This document shows positions 1-8,129 of a stretch of DNA of 54,662 bases, piece by piece. The DNA lies in contig CAYFWU010000005.1 in assembly GCA_964347025.1 (NCBI GenBank), positions 1 through 54,662 on the forward strand, read 5' to 3'. Each line of letters opens with the position of its first letter. Positions within the stretch are counted from its first letter, which is position 1. The translations under genes and the position numbers were made by a program. The stretch comes from CS3-C152 sp964347025. GTDB lineage: Archaea > Aenigmatarchaeota > Aenigmatarchaeia > QMZP01 > QMZT01. The notes below the pieces were generated by a model. The model was not told where the DNA came from. It saw nothing but the letters and a program-made list of their open reading frames with translations, and did not search any database.

Positions 1-69
1 GTTTAACGGGGGAACACGTTAAGTATAAAAAATTAACCACCAATAAATAATACATAACCAGGTGGATAA

Positions 70-2121
70 ATGCTCAAGTATATGTTAGTCTTGATTGCGA
101 TCTTAGTTTTACTTACACCTGGTGCTCAGGCTGCCTCTGATATCTACATGGTTCTGGAATCAGAAGAGATCTCCGGCTGTCCCTGTACAGCCCTTAGCAA
201 TTCGCTTTCTGTTACCAACACAGGTGATACGACAGACACGTTCACGTTCTCGCTGGATCTGCCGGGTGAATGGTCAGGGTTCATACCCCCTGAGAAAACG
301 CTCGGGATCGGTGAAAGCAAGGATCTGACTTTCTACATCACCCCGCCCTGCTTCACTGCGGCAGGCGATTATTCGGTAAAGGTAAAGGCGAAAACCTCGG
401 ATGGGAGAGAGTTCTCCGAAGATGTGAGCGTTGAGGTCCTCACATGCCATTACGTGAAGATTGAAACAGACGAATTGAAAAAGACATGTATGGGCTTCCC
501 GGTGGATTATGAAATAAGGGTCACGAATCTCGGGAAAGTCTCTGAAAACTTCGAGGTAGGGGTCACGACTTCCTGGGGCGAAGAGCTTCTGAGCGCCTCA
601 TTGAACATCGGTTCGCAGAAGACCGAAACCTTCGATATCTCTATTTCCCCGTCTGATGTCGGAACCCATTACATAACGATCACAGCCGAATCAAAGGATT
701 CCTATGCGAAGGATGAGAAAAAGGTTCAGCTGGACGTGGAGAACTGTTATGACTTCTCGATTGATCTCCAGCCAAAGGAGACCCTCACGTGTCTGGGAGG
801 TTCAGGGAAATACGTTCTTCTGATAAACAACCTGGGTTCGGAAGAGGATGAATACAGCATTTATGCCCCGGAATGGGTTATGTTGAATCAGGATCTGATC
901 ACGGTATCTCCGAAGACAGAGAGGAGTGTCGGTCTGTTTGCATACCCAAAAGTCGAGGGCAAGGGAACGTTCGAGATAAAGGTGGTTTCCTCGGCATACC
1001 CGGAGACTGAGAAGACCCTGACAGGCACTGTCAACACAATAGAATGCAAGGACGTCGCTGTTGTCGTTTCGCCCTCGGAAGAGAGCGTATGCCATGGACT
1101 AACGAAGGAATTCGAGGTGACCGTAAAGAACACGGGGACAATCACAGAATCCTTTGATCTTGTATCTGATGTTGGTTTGCTTGAAGTCAACAAGGTCTCG
1201 CTTGAGGCAGGAGAGGTCCAGAAAGTCAAGCTTACTGTGGATTCAAGCGGACTGGATATGGGATTGAACTACATCACGGTAACTGCAAGGAGCGGAGAGA
1301 TCTCAGACCAGAATGTTGTTGATCTTGTTGTTGAGGATTGTTATTCTCTTGATTTCGAGGTGACCCCGAAAGAAAAAGAGGTCTGCACAGGGGATGAAGT
1401 GGTATACACAATATCCCTTAAAAATACAGGGAAATTCGCTGATGAATACACACTGGAAGTGGACGGAGAGACGATAGGAGTTGTATTCATAACCCCGGAC
1501 GAATCAAAGACGGTGAACACAACCCTTGCGGTCAGGTATCCTCTTCAAGAAACGCACGACCTGACGTTCAAGGCAGTGTCTAAGCAAAAGACCTTCGAGA
1601 GCGTGTCAACACTGATCATAAAATCAAAGGAAGAATGTTATTCAGTTGAACTGTCCAGTGAAGAGGCAGACGAGGTGAAGATGATTGAGATAGGAACTGG
1701 TGTTTCGCTTCCCATGAAGGTGAAGAACACCGGGTCAAGAGAAGACACATACAAACTTGAACTGCAGGGTCCTGACTGGGTTCACCTCAGCGAAGAGGAA
1801 ATCTCGCTGAAAACAGGAGAGGAAGGGGATGTTTACATTTATGCCTCTCCGCCTTACGGGGTTGATGACGGAGTATACACAGCCGTTGTTAAAGCGGTTT
1901 CTGATAACGCCGAAAAGGAACTGAGCTTTAAGTTTGGTGTTGGGGAAGTGACAGGAACAGAGGAACCCATACCACCAACGACGAATGAGAGCGTTACGGG
2001 CGGTCCTCCGACAGGTTTAATAACCGGAGGAGAAACAACAGGAAAGATTATACTTCTCGGCGTAATAACACTCTTCATAATAATAATTCTGGCTCTGAAG
2101 CTTGTTCTTTTCGTTAAATAA
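70..2121 (+). CDS. Secreted, C-terminally membrane-anchored NEW3/CARDB-like repeat surface protein
   Basis: Probable cell-surface protein of type I topology. Residues 1-21 form a signal peptide ending AQA; about six beta-sandwich repeats of roughly 100 residues follow to ~625, then a Thr/Pro/Gly-rich linker and one transmembrane helix (~657-678) with a two-residue tail. Each repeat carries a V/L-x-N-x-G-x-x-x-E-x-F/Y type core typical of NEW3/CARDB extracellular domains. The repeat junctions carry Cys pairs 14-15 residues apart (CHYVKI...TCMG, CYDFSI...TCLG, CKDVAV...VCHG, CYSLDF...VCTG), suggesting one disulfide per domain. A TATA-like box (about 21-30) and AGGTGG (60-65) precede the ATG. 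Fold and location are well supported; ligand and function are unknown. It is related in style to the smaller protein at 11325. Confidence 0.85.
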   Translation: MLKYMLVLIAILVLLTPGAQAASDIYMVLESEEISGCPCTALSNSLSVTNTGDTTDTFTFSLDLPGEWSGFIPPEKTLGIGESKDLTFYITPPCFTAAGDYSVKVKAKTSDGREFSEDVSVEVLTCHYVKIETDELKKTCMGFPVDYEIRVTNLGKVSENFEVGVTTSWGEELLSASLNIGSQKTETFDISISPSDVGTHYITITAESKDSYAKDEKKVQLDVENCYDFSIDLQPKETLTCLGGSGKYVLLINNLGSEEDEYSIYAPEWVMLNQDLITVSPKTERSVGLFAYPKVEGKGTFEIKVVSSAYPETEKTLTGTVNTIECKDVAVVVSPSEESVCHGLTKEFEVTVKNTGTITESFDLVSDVGLLEVNKVSLEAGEVQKVKLTVDSSGLDMGLNYITVTARSGEISDQNVVDLVVEDCYSLDFEVTPKEKEVCTGDEVVYTISLKNTGKFADEYTLEVDGETIGVVFITPDESKTVNTTLAVRYPLQETHDLTFKAVSKQKTFESVSTLIIKSKEECYSVELSSEEADEVKMIEIGTGVSLPMKVKNTGSREDTYKLELQGPDWVHLSEEEISLKTGEEGDVYIYASPPYGVDDGVYTAVVKAVSDNAEKELSFKFGVGEVTGTEEPIPPTTNESVTGGPPTGLITGGETTGKIILLGVITLFIIIILALKLVLFVK

Positions 2122-2122
2122 A

Positions 2123-2947
2123 CTAATACTTCACCGATTTTAACATGCTGTAAACTGTTGAGACGCCCAGACCGAAGTGCGCCAGAGCATCCCAGAAAAC
2201 GTTCCTTGATTTTATGAACTTGTTCAGGAGCGTACGAGCCACGATCGCCTTCGGGTAAACGTAGTTGTCTCCTATGTAGTTGAGAACATCCACATACGAT
2301 CTGATAAATCTTTCCCTGTACCAGTCGATAAGGTTATTAAGGTGTAAATACCTTGTTCTGAACATCAGCCTGTTTTTCTTTATTTCCTTCAGAAGTGAGT
2401 CCAGATCGGTTGCGCCTGAAATGTTCACAGCGTATCCCATCATCTCGGGTGTGTGGGCATCCGATCCGACGACCATGGGTTTCCCCAGATCTTTTGCCTT
2501 TTTCTCAGCAACCCAGTTACTCAGCTTGTCGAGATTCATAGAATTAAACACCTCAATGGCATCCACCTTTTCAATGCCGTTGTTCTTTATGCCATCCCCT
2601 TTCAGATCAAAGGGGTGAGGAGCTATCGCTAATCCGCCCTGCTCATGGATTCTTTCGATGGTTTCCTCCAGGCCGAGATGGTTGTCAATCCCTTCGGATA
2701 TCCCCAATGCTATAATATGTCCTTCTCTGGCCTGCAGTTCAACCCCCGGGATGAAGAGCAAACGAAGTTTCTTCGCTTCTTCCCCCGCCTCCTTCCAGCC
2801 CTTCGTCGTTTTGTGATCTGTAAGGGCTACCCCTGATAATCCTAACCTTTTCGCTTGCTTCATGATCTCCTTGGGGCTGGAAAGACATTCCCAGGGAATC
2901 TTCGTCCCCTTCGAATACCATGAATGACAATGCAGCTCGAAAAGCAT
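2123..2947 (-). CDS. PHP-domain metal-dependent phosphoesterase
   Basis: 274-aa protein of the polymerase-and-histidinol-phosphatase (PHP) family, a metal-dependent phosphoesterase fold. Visible motifs in order are ELHCHS (first His pair), ALTDHKT, FIPGVELQ, IAPHPFD and GSDAH, which are the usual metal-ligand blocks. The C-terminal ~80 residues are an extra helical segment. The ATG at 2947 is preferred over an in-frame ATG at 2971 because translation then begins directly at MLFELHCHS, and an AT box (2971-2980) lies about 28 bp upstream, as expected for a leaderless transcript. It is convergent with the surface-protein gene, with one base between them. The substrate cannot be read from sequence. 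Confidence 0.88.
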   Translation of the reverse strand: MLFELHCHSWYSKGTKIPWECLSSPKEIMKQAKRLGLSGVALTDHKTTKGWKEAGEEAKKLRLLFIPGVELQAREGHIIALGISEGIDNHLGLEETIERIHEQGGLAIAPHPFDLKGDGIKNNGIEKVDAIEVFNSMNLDKLSNWVAEKKAKDLGKPMVVGSDAHTPEMMGYAVNISGATDLDSLLKEIKKNRLMFRTRYLHLNNLIDWYRERFIRSYVDVLNYIGDNYVYPKAIVARTLLNKFIKSRNVFWDALAHFGLGVSTVYSMLKSVKY

Positions 2948-3083
2948 ATCTATATTATTTGCGAAACACATATAAATTTACCAGATTCCCTTCACTGAAA
3001 ACCTTATAAATATTAGGGGATAATAGGAATAATTCAATCTGGGAAAAAGCTTTTAAGTTTGAAAGATAATTCGTTAGTCAGCT

Positions 3084-3090
3084 AGGTGAT
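3084..3090 (+). promoter_or_regulatory. Ribosome-binding site that fixes the start of the first cis-prenyltransferase
   Basis: AGGTGAT matches the archaeal anti-Shine-Dalgarno sequence and lies 7 nt before the ATG at 3098. An in-frame GTG at 3086 sits inside this site and is therefore an unlikely start. Confidence 0.6.
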
Positions 3091-3097
3091 CTTTATC

Positions 3098-3808
3098 ATG
3101 AACATGCCGGAACATGTCGGAATAATACCCGATGGTAATAGAAGGCTCGCCAGAAAACTTCTCCAGAAACCCTGGAAGGGACATGAATGGGGTTATAATA
3201 AAATAAAAAATATTATCCAGTGGTCGAAAGACCTCGGAGTAAAGTTAATGACAATCTATACGCTTTCCATTGAAAACCTTGAGAGCAGACCGAAGATGGA
3301 ATTGGATTATCTATTCAATCTCGCCAGAAAAGAACTCGGGGATATAATCAAAAACAAGGAAAACATTATTCATAAGAACAAGGTAAATTTGAAATTCATA
3401 GGAAGGGTTGATTTACTCCCGAAAGACATTCAGGAAATGATAAAAGAGGTATCCAAGTTAACCAAGAACTATTCCAATCAACATGTGAACCTTGCGATAG
3501 CCTATGGCGGACGCCAGGAGATAATTGATGCCTCCAGAAAGATCGCGATTGATGTGAAGAGGGGTCTTGTGGGAACAGGTAAGATAAATGAAAGCCTGTT
3601 CAGAGAATACCTCTGGACCAACGGCTTCAAGGATCCTGACCTGATAATAAGAACAGGAGGCGAGAAGAGGCTTTCCAATTTCCTTCCGTTCCAATCGGTT
3701 TATTCTGAAATAGTCTTCGTTGACAAGTTCTGGCCCGAATTCGAAAAAGACGATTTCGTGGAGGCCATCAAAGAGTTCGGGGAAAGGCAGAGAAGATTCG
3801 GGAGATAG
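3098..3808 (+). CDS. uppS: Cis-prenyltransferase (undecaprenyl/polyprenyl diphosphate synthase family), copy 1
   Basis: 236-aa cis-prenyltransferase, which elongates an allylic diphosphate with isopentenyl diphosphate in cis to make a polyprenyl (dolichol-type) carrier for glycan assembly. Signature blocks are all present: IIPDGNRRLARK (catalytic Asp), WKGHEWGYNKI, YTLSIENLESRP, LAIAYGGRQEI, DLIIRTGGEKRLSNFLPFQS and VDKFWPEF. Length is normal for the family. The start is set by an AGGTGAT site 7 nt upstream. A second, clearly different paralogue begins 30 bp downstream. Product chain length cannot be predicted from sequence alone. Confidence 0.93.
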   Translation: MNMPEHVGIIPDGNRRLARKLLQKPWKGHEWGYNKIKNIIQWSKDLGVKLMTIYTLSIENLESRPKMELDYLFNLARKELGDIIKNKENIIHKNKVNLKFIGRVDLLPKDIQEMIKEVSKLTKNYSNQHVNLAIAYGGRQEIIDASRKIAIDVKRGLVGTGKINESLFREYLWTNGFKDPDLIIRTGGEKRLSNFLPFQSVYSEIVFVDKFWPEFEKDDFVEAIKEFGERQRRFGR

Positions 3809-3838
3809 AATTTTAAAAGTTAAAATCAATTATTTTAC

Positions 3839-4546
3839 ATGACTGATGATTTTACCAAGGACGACGATTTGATACATATTGCCCTCATCCCGGACGGTAA
3901 CAGGAGATATGCGAGAAAACTCGGAAAGCCCATATGGCATGGGCACTATGCCGGGGCGAAGAAAATAGAGGAGTTTCTGGACTGGTGTCTCGAGTATGAT
4001 AAAATAAAAACTGTTTCTGTTTTCGCCCTCTCCACCGAGAACCTTAACAGAACCAAGGAAGAGCTTGGGCATCTTTGGAAGATTTACAAAAACCAGCTTT
4101 TTCGATCGCTTTCCTCTGAAAAGATAAGGAAGCGCGAGATAAAGGTCAACGTGTTCGGAACAGAGAACATCTGGAGAGAGGATGTAAGGCAGGCAGCGAG
4201 GGATACAATGAAATTGACTGCTCAGTATTCAAGAAAGGTCATAAACATACTCCTCAGCTACGGGAGCAAGTTCGAGATCGTGAATGCCATCAAAAAGATC
4301 GCCGAAAAGGGGATAAAGAGAACAAGGATAGCCGAAGGCCTGCTGGACAAATATCTATGGGTCTCCCAGCCTGTGGATCTGATTATAAGAACAGGAGATC
4401 AGCAAAGGCTCTCCAATTTCCTTCTTTATCAGTCAGCCTACGCAGAGATCTATTTCTCAAAAACCATGTGGCCTGAATTCTCAAAGAAGGAGTTTGAAAA
4501 GATAATGAAGTGGTATTTCAAGCAGAAAAGGAAATTCGGAAAGTGA
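3839..4546 (+). CDS. uppS: Cis-prenyltransferase family protein, copy 2
   Basis: 235-aa second cis-prenyltransferase. Motifs are ALIPDGNRRYARKLGKP, HGHYAGAKKIEEF, FALSTENLNRT, ILLSYGSKFEI, DLIIRTGDQQRLSNFLLYQS and KTMWPEF. Catalytic Asp and the C-terminal RxG...RLSNF block are intact, so an active enzyme is expected. It has its own AT box (TTTTAAAAG, about 3811-3819) 25 bp before the ATG, so it can be transcribed separately from copy 1. The two copies differ throughout and are old paralogues rather than a recent duplication. They could make products of different length or form a heteromeric enzyme; that is inference. Confidence 0.92.
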   Translation: MTDDFTKDDDLIHIALIPDGNRRYARKLGKPIWHGHYAGAKKIEEFLDWCLEYDKIKTVSVFALSTENLNRTKEELGHLWKIYKNQLFRSLSSEKIRKREIKVNVFGTENIWREDVRQAARDTMKLTAQYSRKVINILLSYGSKFEIVNAIKKIAEKGIKRTRIAEGLLDKYLWVSQPVDLIIRTGDQQRLSNFLLYQSAYAEIYFSKTMWPEFSKKEFEKIMKWYFKQKRKFGK

Positions 4547-4592
4547 TTAATCGGTCTTTATTTTATAAAACTTAAGTCCAAGAATTAACAAA

Positions 4593-5315
4593 GTGTTTTC
4601 TATGATCGAGAGGCAGACCGCGAAGAAGGTGAAGATCTGGGACATAATGAATGGCGAATTCGTCAGAAAAGAGGGGTTTGAGCCGAGTTTCGTTAAGACA
4701 CAGCAGGGCGAGGAGATATCACGTGCCCGCCTGCTCGGAACTGTGGTTTCTATGTTCATCGCAGAAGACGGGAACTACGCTAGCGTTACGATAGATGACG
4801 GGACGGACACGATTCGTTTGAAGGTTTTCAAGACGACAAAGCCCCTGGATTCCCTCAAACTCGGGAACATAGTCGATGTTATTGGAAAGGTTAGGGAATA
4901 TGAGGGTGAGACGTACGTTATACCCGAGGTTGTGAAAAAGGCAAAGCCGAATTTCGAAATTCTGAGGAGACTTGAGCTTGTCTACAAGACAAGAGGGATA
5001 AAGAAGACGCAGGAAATGATCGAAAAAAACAAGGACAGAAACCCCGAGGAGCTTAAGAAAGAACTTATGGGGAAAGGTTTGAAAAAGGAATGGATCGAGC
5101 TTTTCCTTGGTAAAGAGAAGGAAGATGTCAAGGGGAAAAAGGTTCTTAAGAATGATATTCTCAAGATCATTGAAGACTCAAAGGACGGGATCGTTTATTC
5201 CGAATTAATGAAAAATATCAAGGCAGAGGAGACGGAAATCGAAAGCGCGATAGATGAGCTCCTGAATGAAGGAATATGCTATGAACCAAGTCCAGGGAAA
5301 ATAAGGAAGATTTAG
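4593..5315 (+). CDS. OB-fold nucleic-acid-binding protein with C-terminal winged helix (RPA32-like layout)
   Basis: 240-aa protein. Residues ~40-115 form an OB-fold (ARLLGTVVSM..., VTIDDGTDTIRLKVF, LGNIVDVIGKVREYEGETYVIP) of the kind found in RPA and tRNA-anticodon binding proteins. A charged Lys/Glu-rich linker follows, and a winged-helix-like domain occupies ~185-240 (ILKIIEDSKDGIVYSEL...IDELLNEGICYE). OB plus C-terminal winged helix is the arrangement of the RPA middle subunit, so a role with single-stranded DNA is likely. The start is either the GTG at 4593, correctly spaced from an AT box at 4562-4569, or the ATG at 4602. No large RPA subunit lies nearby. Confidence 0.75.
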   Translation: MFSMIERQTAKKVKIWDIMNGEFVRKEGFEPSFVKTQQGEEISRARLLGTVVSMFIAEDGNYASVTIDDGTDTIRLKVFKTTKPLDSLKLGNIVDVIGKVREYEGETYVIPEVVKKAKPNFEILRRLELVYKTRGIKKTQEMIEKNKDRNPEELKKELMGKGLKKEWIELFLGKEKEDVKGKKVLKNDILKIIEDSKDGIVYSELMKNIKAEETEIESAIDELLNEGICYEPSPGKIRKI

Positions 5316-5338
5316 AATTTTTCGGCTTCTCGGTGATT

Positions 5339-5770
5339 TCATACAGTTAATCCTATTGTTGGCATCTTTACCTCTCTGTCCGGATAAACCGCTTTAAAAC
5401 CTTTAACGGTATGCGTCATTGGGTAGTGTATATCTCCCGGAGAACCTTCACAATCTTCACCTAGAGGACACTCGTTTATACAATAATCAGAATCCTTCCC
5501 ATCTTTAGCTTGGTTGTTACAGTAACTGAGAAGATAGGAAGGTATATCAGCTTCCTTCACAGTATGCGGTATACGACCCCTCTTGGTTTTGGTGTTTTCA
5601 GGTGTTATATAATCATTTTGAAAAATTTCCGTATCTCCCGCTATATTGTAAGGCTGAACAATGTTGGGTGGTGGTTGATTCCATTGTTCACCGTATCTTT
5701 CCTTAAGTCTTTTTACCCGCTTTGTTCTATGTATATCAAAGAATTTTTTCCCCCGGCTCCCCTTACCCAT
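5339..5770 (-). CDS. Hypothetical protein with a short cysteine cluster
   Basis: 143 aa, not recognised. The N-terminus is strongly basic (GKGSRGKKFF, HRTKRVKRLKERYG), the centre is polar with several Pro residues, and four cysteines cluster at ~82-107 (SYCNN, DYCINECPLGEDCEG), which could bind a metal. No signal peptide or membrane segment is seen. It lies 55 bp from the neighbouring lipid gene and is on the same strand, but nothing in its sequence links it to lipid synthesis. Confidence 0.6.
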   Translation of the reverse strand: MGKGSRGKKFFDIHRTKRVKRLKERYGEQWNQPPPNIVQPYNIAGDTEIFQNDYITPENTKTKRGRIPHTVKEADIPSYLLSYCNNQAKDGKDSDYCINECPLGEDCEGSPGDIHYPMTHTVKGFKAVYPDREVKMPTIGLTV

Positions 5771-5825
5771 TATATCACTTAATATGATTAAAATGAGATG
5801 AAATTTTAAAAAGTATTCGTGTGCC

Positions 5826-6419
5826 TTATTTTCTGGTTGCGATCCTCATTCTCTGGAATGCCGTTATATTGGTGAGTATCCCCAGAATAACGATTATGTA
5901 CGTCAGGTAGAGAGGACTCAGGTAGGCTAAGAGCATCCCGAAGAAGAGGAGGATCAATCGTTCTGCCCGCTCAAGCAAGCCGCCCTTTACTTCTTTGTCC
6001 ACCAGATCCTTTTCCTTTGCTGCGGCCTTCGAATACGTGGTCATCAAGCTACCGAATATGTAGAGAAGGATCCAGAATTCTATTGGAAGGTAAAAACCAG
6101 GGAGATTCGCGAATAAGAATCCTAACGCTATTATGAACTCCACGTAGCGATCCATTATACTGTCCAAGTAGGCTCCGAAATTCGTTGTTTTCCCTGTTAC
6201 CCTCGCTACTGATCCGTCAATCCAGTCCATGAAAGAGGATAAGAGAAAGAACAGGGCAGCGAGTAGGAAATCCCTCTGCACAAGAAAATAGAATGACACG
6301 ATCGTGGGGATGAGCGTAAGGAAGGTCCACTGATTGGGGGATAGGCCAAGCTTTGCAAAAGTCTTCCCTATCTTGGAGGAAATTCCTCCCAACTTCTGCC
6401 TTTTGGCGTAAAGTGTCAT
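5826..6419 (-). CDS. CDP-alcohol phosphatidyltransferase, likely archaetidylinositol-phosphate synthase
   Basis: 197-aa multi-pass membrane enzyme with the full CDP-alcohol phosphotransferase signature around residues 65-90: D-x-x-D-G-x-x-A-R-(8x)-G-x-x-x-D-x-x-x-D (DWIDGSVARVTG...FGAYLDSIMDR). Several hydrophobic segments follow. Such enzymes transfer a phosphoalcohol onto a CDP-activated lipid. Its ATG overlaps the TGA of inositol-1-phosphate synthase (ATGA), so the two are translationally coupled. This context makes inositol phosphate the likely acceptor and archaetidylinositol phosphate the likely product, giving inositol phospholipid after dephosphorylation. The family is certain; the substrate is inferred from context. 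Confidence 0.9.
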   Translation of the reverse strand: MTLYAKRQKLGGISSKIGKTFAKLGLSPNQWTFLTLIPTIVSFYFLVQRDFLLAALFFLLSSFMDWIDGSVARVTGKTTNFGAYLDSIMDRYVEFIIALGFLFANLPGFYLPIEFWILLYIFGSLMTTYSKAAAKEKDLVDKEVKGGLLERAERLILLFFGMLLAYLSPLYLTYIIVILGILTNITAFQRMRIATRK

Positions 6420-7738
6420 TCTTTAACCCCGTAGTACTTGAGGCCTAAGTGTGTTATAAACTCCTCACCCATCATGTACCTCAGCGTGTTCTTAAGCTTT
6501 GTGTGCTGGATGAAAAGATCGTGTTCCGGATAGACCTCCGGCGAGTGCATAGGGGCCTTGTAGTAGAAGGAAAGCCATTCCTGTATTCCCTTCAAACCGG
6601 CCCTCTGCGCGAGATCCATGAACAACGCGAGATCAAGAACAATCGGCGCTGCCAGTATGCTGTCCTTGCAAAGGAAGTTTATCTTTATCTGCATAGGGTA
6701 ACCGAGCCATCCGAATATGTCTATGTTGTCCCATCCTTCCTTGTCGTCCCCCTTTGGAGGATAGTAGTTTATCCTCACTTTATGGTATACGTTCTTGTAG
6801 AGATCAGGATACATCTCCGGCTGGAATATGAACTCCAGAGCGGATTTCTTGGATATTTCCTTGCTCCTGAATGAACCCGGGTCGTCAAGCACAAGACCGT
6901 CCCTGTTTCCGAGGATGTTCGTTGAGAACCACCCCTTTACGCCAAGCATCCTTGCCTTAAGGCCCGGTGCTATCACAGTCTTCATAAGGGTTTGTCCTGT
7001 CTTGAAGTCCTTACCTGATATGGGGACGCCCTTCTTGATCGCGAGCTCTTCAAGGGCGGGTATGTCTGTTGTCAAATGCGGAGCTCCGTTTGCGTACGGA
7101 ACCCCCTCCATTATGGAGGCATAAGCATATATCATTGAAGGTGAGATATGTTTGCTGTTCTCCTTGAGACCCTTCTCAAACGATTCTATGGTATCGTGTA
7201 CGGGCTGTTTCTCTGTGTGGATTTCCGTACTCCCGCACCAGACAGTCACGATTCTAGCGAGCTTCTTCTCTTCCCTGAACTTCCTTATATCTTCCCTCAC
7301 CTGTTCGGCAAGGTTCCACTTGGTCTTACCCTTCTTTACATGTGTTCCGTCAAGGTTCTTTACGAAGCTCTTATCAAAAACCGCTTTCATCGGCTTTATG
7401 TTTTCCATCTCTCTCCTAACGTCCTCAAGGTCTCTCTTGTCAAGGACTTTTGCTTTCATCGCTGCTTCATACGCGTTGTCCTTGAAGATATCCCATGCAG
7501 CGAATTCGATGTCTTTTACATCTGCGAGAGGAACAAAATCCTTTATCAGCGGATATCTCTTTTCATCCCTTCCTCCAAGCCTTATGGTCTGCATCTGGCT
7601 GACGCTTCCGTATGGCTTTGACAAACCTTTCCTTATCCTCATCGCACCTGCTATAAATGTCGTGCTTACCGCACCCAATCCTGGCAACAGAACGCCAAGC
7701 TTACCCTCTGCGGGCTTTATTTCCATTCTTTGAGCCAT
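6416..7738 (-). CDS. ino1: myo-Inositol-1-phosphate synthase
   Basis: 440-aa NAD-dependent enzyme that cyclises glucose 6-phosphate to myo-inositol phosphate. Visible features are an N-terminal Rossmann loop (LLPGLGAVSTTFIAG), the catalytic core (GVPISGKDFKTGQT, SFRSKEISKK), and the conserved C-terminal segment with DIFGWLGYPMQIKINF, CKDSILAAPIVLDLALF and YYKAPM. Expression is coupled to the downstream CDP-alcohol phosphotransferase through an ATGA overlap. It is divergent from a PadR-family regulator across an 87-bp region with a perfect inverted repeat, so the inositol-lipid operon is probably controlled from there. Confidence 0.95.
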   Translation of the reverse strand: MAQRMEIKPAEGKLGVLLPGLGAVSTTFIAGAMRIRKGLSKPYGSVSQMQTIRLGGRDEKRYPLIKDFVPLADVKDIEFAAWDIFKDNAYEAAMKAKVLDKRDLEDVRREMENIKPMKAVFDKSFVKNLDGTHVKKGKTKWNLAEQVREDIRKFREEKKLARIVTVWCGSTEIHTEKQPVHDTIESFEKGLKENSKHISPSMIYAYASIMEGVPYANGAPHLTTDIPALEELAIKKGVPISGKDFKTGQTLMKTVIAPGLKARMLGVKGWFSTNILGNRDGLVLDDPGSFRSKEISKKSALEFIFQPEMYPDLYKNVYHKVRINYYPPKGDDKEGWDNIDIFGWLGYPMQIKINFLCKDSILAAPIVLDLALFMDLAQRAGLKGIQEWLSFYYKAPMHSPEVYPEHDLFIQHTKLKNTLRYMMGEEFITHLGLKYYGVKE

Positions 7739-7825
7739 AGAACCACTCCAACGATATTTTATGTCTGTAAAATACTTGGTTCTGGATATTTAAATGTTTT
7801 ATATCCACAAAATATTATAGATAAC
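7739..7825. promoter_or_regulatory. Divergent promoter region of ino1 and padR with candidate operator
   Basis: This 87-bp region separates the two divergent starts. A perfect 7-bp inverted repeat, TGGATAT (7783-7789) and ATATCCA (7801-7807), has an 11-bp spacer and overlaps the AT box (about 7797-7804) that lies 26 bp before the padR ATG at 7826. A protein bound here would block padR directly and could affect ino1, whose own AT-rich boxes lie at about 7755-7772. Confidence 0.55.
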
Positions 7826-8125
7826 ATGCCTCTTAAAAAACTCGAGAAAAACAACACGTACGATTGCCTCTGGCCGTACATACTGAGGATATTGAAAGAC
7901 AGGCCTTCGCACGCTTACATTCTGAGGAAAGAGATTGAGAAGCGTTTCGGCTTTAAACCAGGGAACGTAACCGCCTATCTCGTCCTTTATTCCCTCCGGA
8001 AGAAAGGGTATGTTGAAAAGAAAAGGGAAGGCAGGAAACAGGTATACAACATAACAGATAAAGGTAAGAATATCCTGAAGAGGTCAATCGAATTCTATAA
8101 AGAAAGGGCAAAAATTCTTGAATAG
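7826..8125 (+). CDS. PadR-family winged-helix transcriptional regulator
   Basis: 99-aa DNA-binding protein. The winged helix is clear: ILRILKDRPSHAYILRKEIE, then GFKPGNVTAYLVLYSLRKKG (recognition helix) and the wing VEKKREGRKQVYNITDKG, followed by a short helix. This is the PadR pattern with a minimal C-terminus. The ATG at 7826 is chosen because an AT box lies 26 bp upstream; a longer in-frame reading back into the ino1 start region is not conserved in character. Position suggests it controls itself and the divergent inositol-lipid operon through the repeat at 7783-7807. Confidence 0.82.
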   Translation: MPLKKLEKNNTYDCLWPYILRILKDRPSHAYILRKEIEKRFGFKPGNVTAYLVLYSLRKKGYVEKKREGRKQVYNITDKGKNILKRSIEFYKERAKILE

Positions 8126-8129
8126 ACAG

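Noticed and set aside
7730..7825. N-terminal extension of the PadR regulator
   Set aside because: It would overlap the ino1 start and cross the promoter and operator; the TATA-to-ATG spacing favours 7826.
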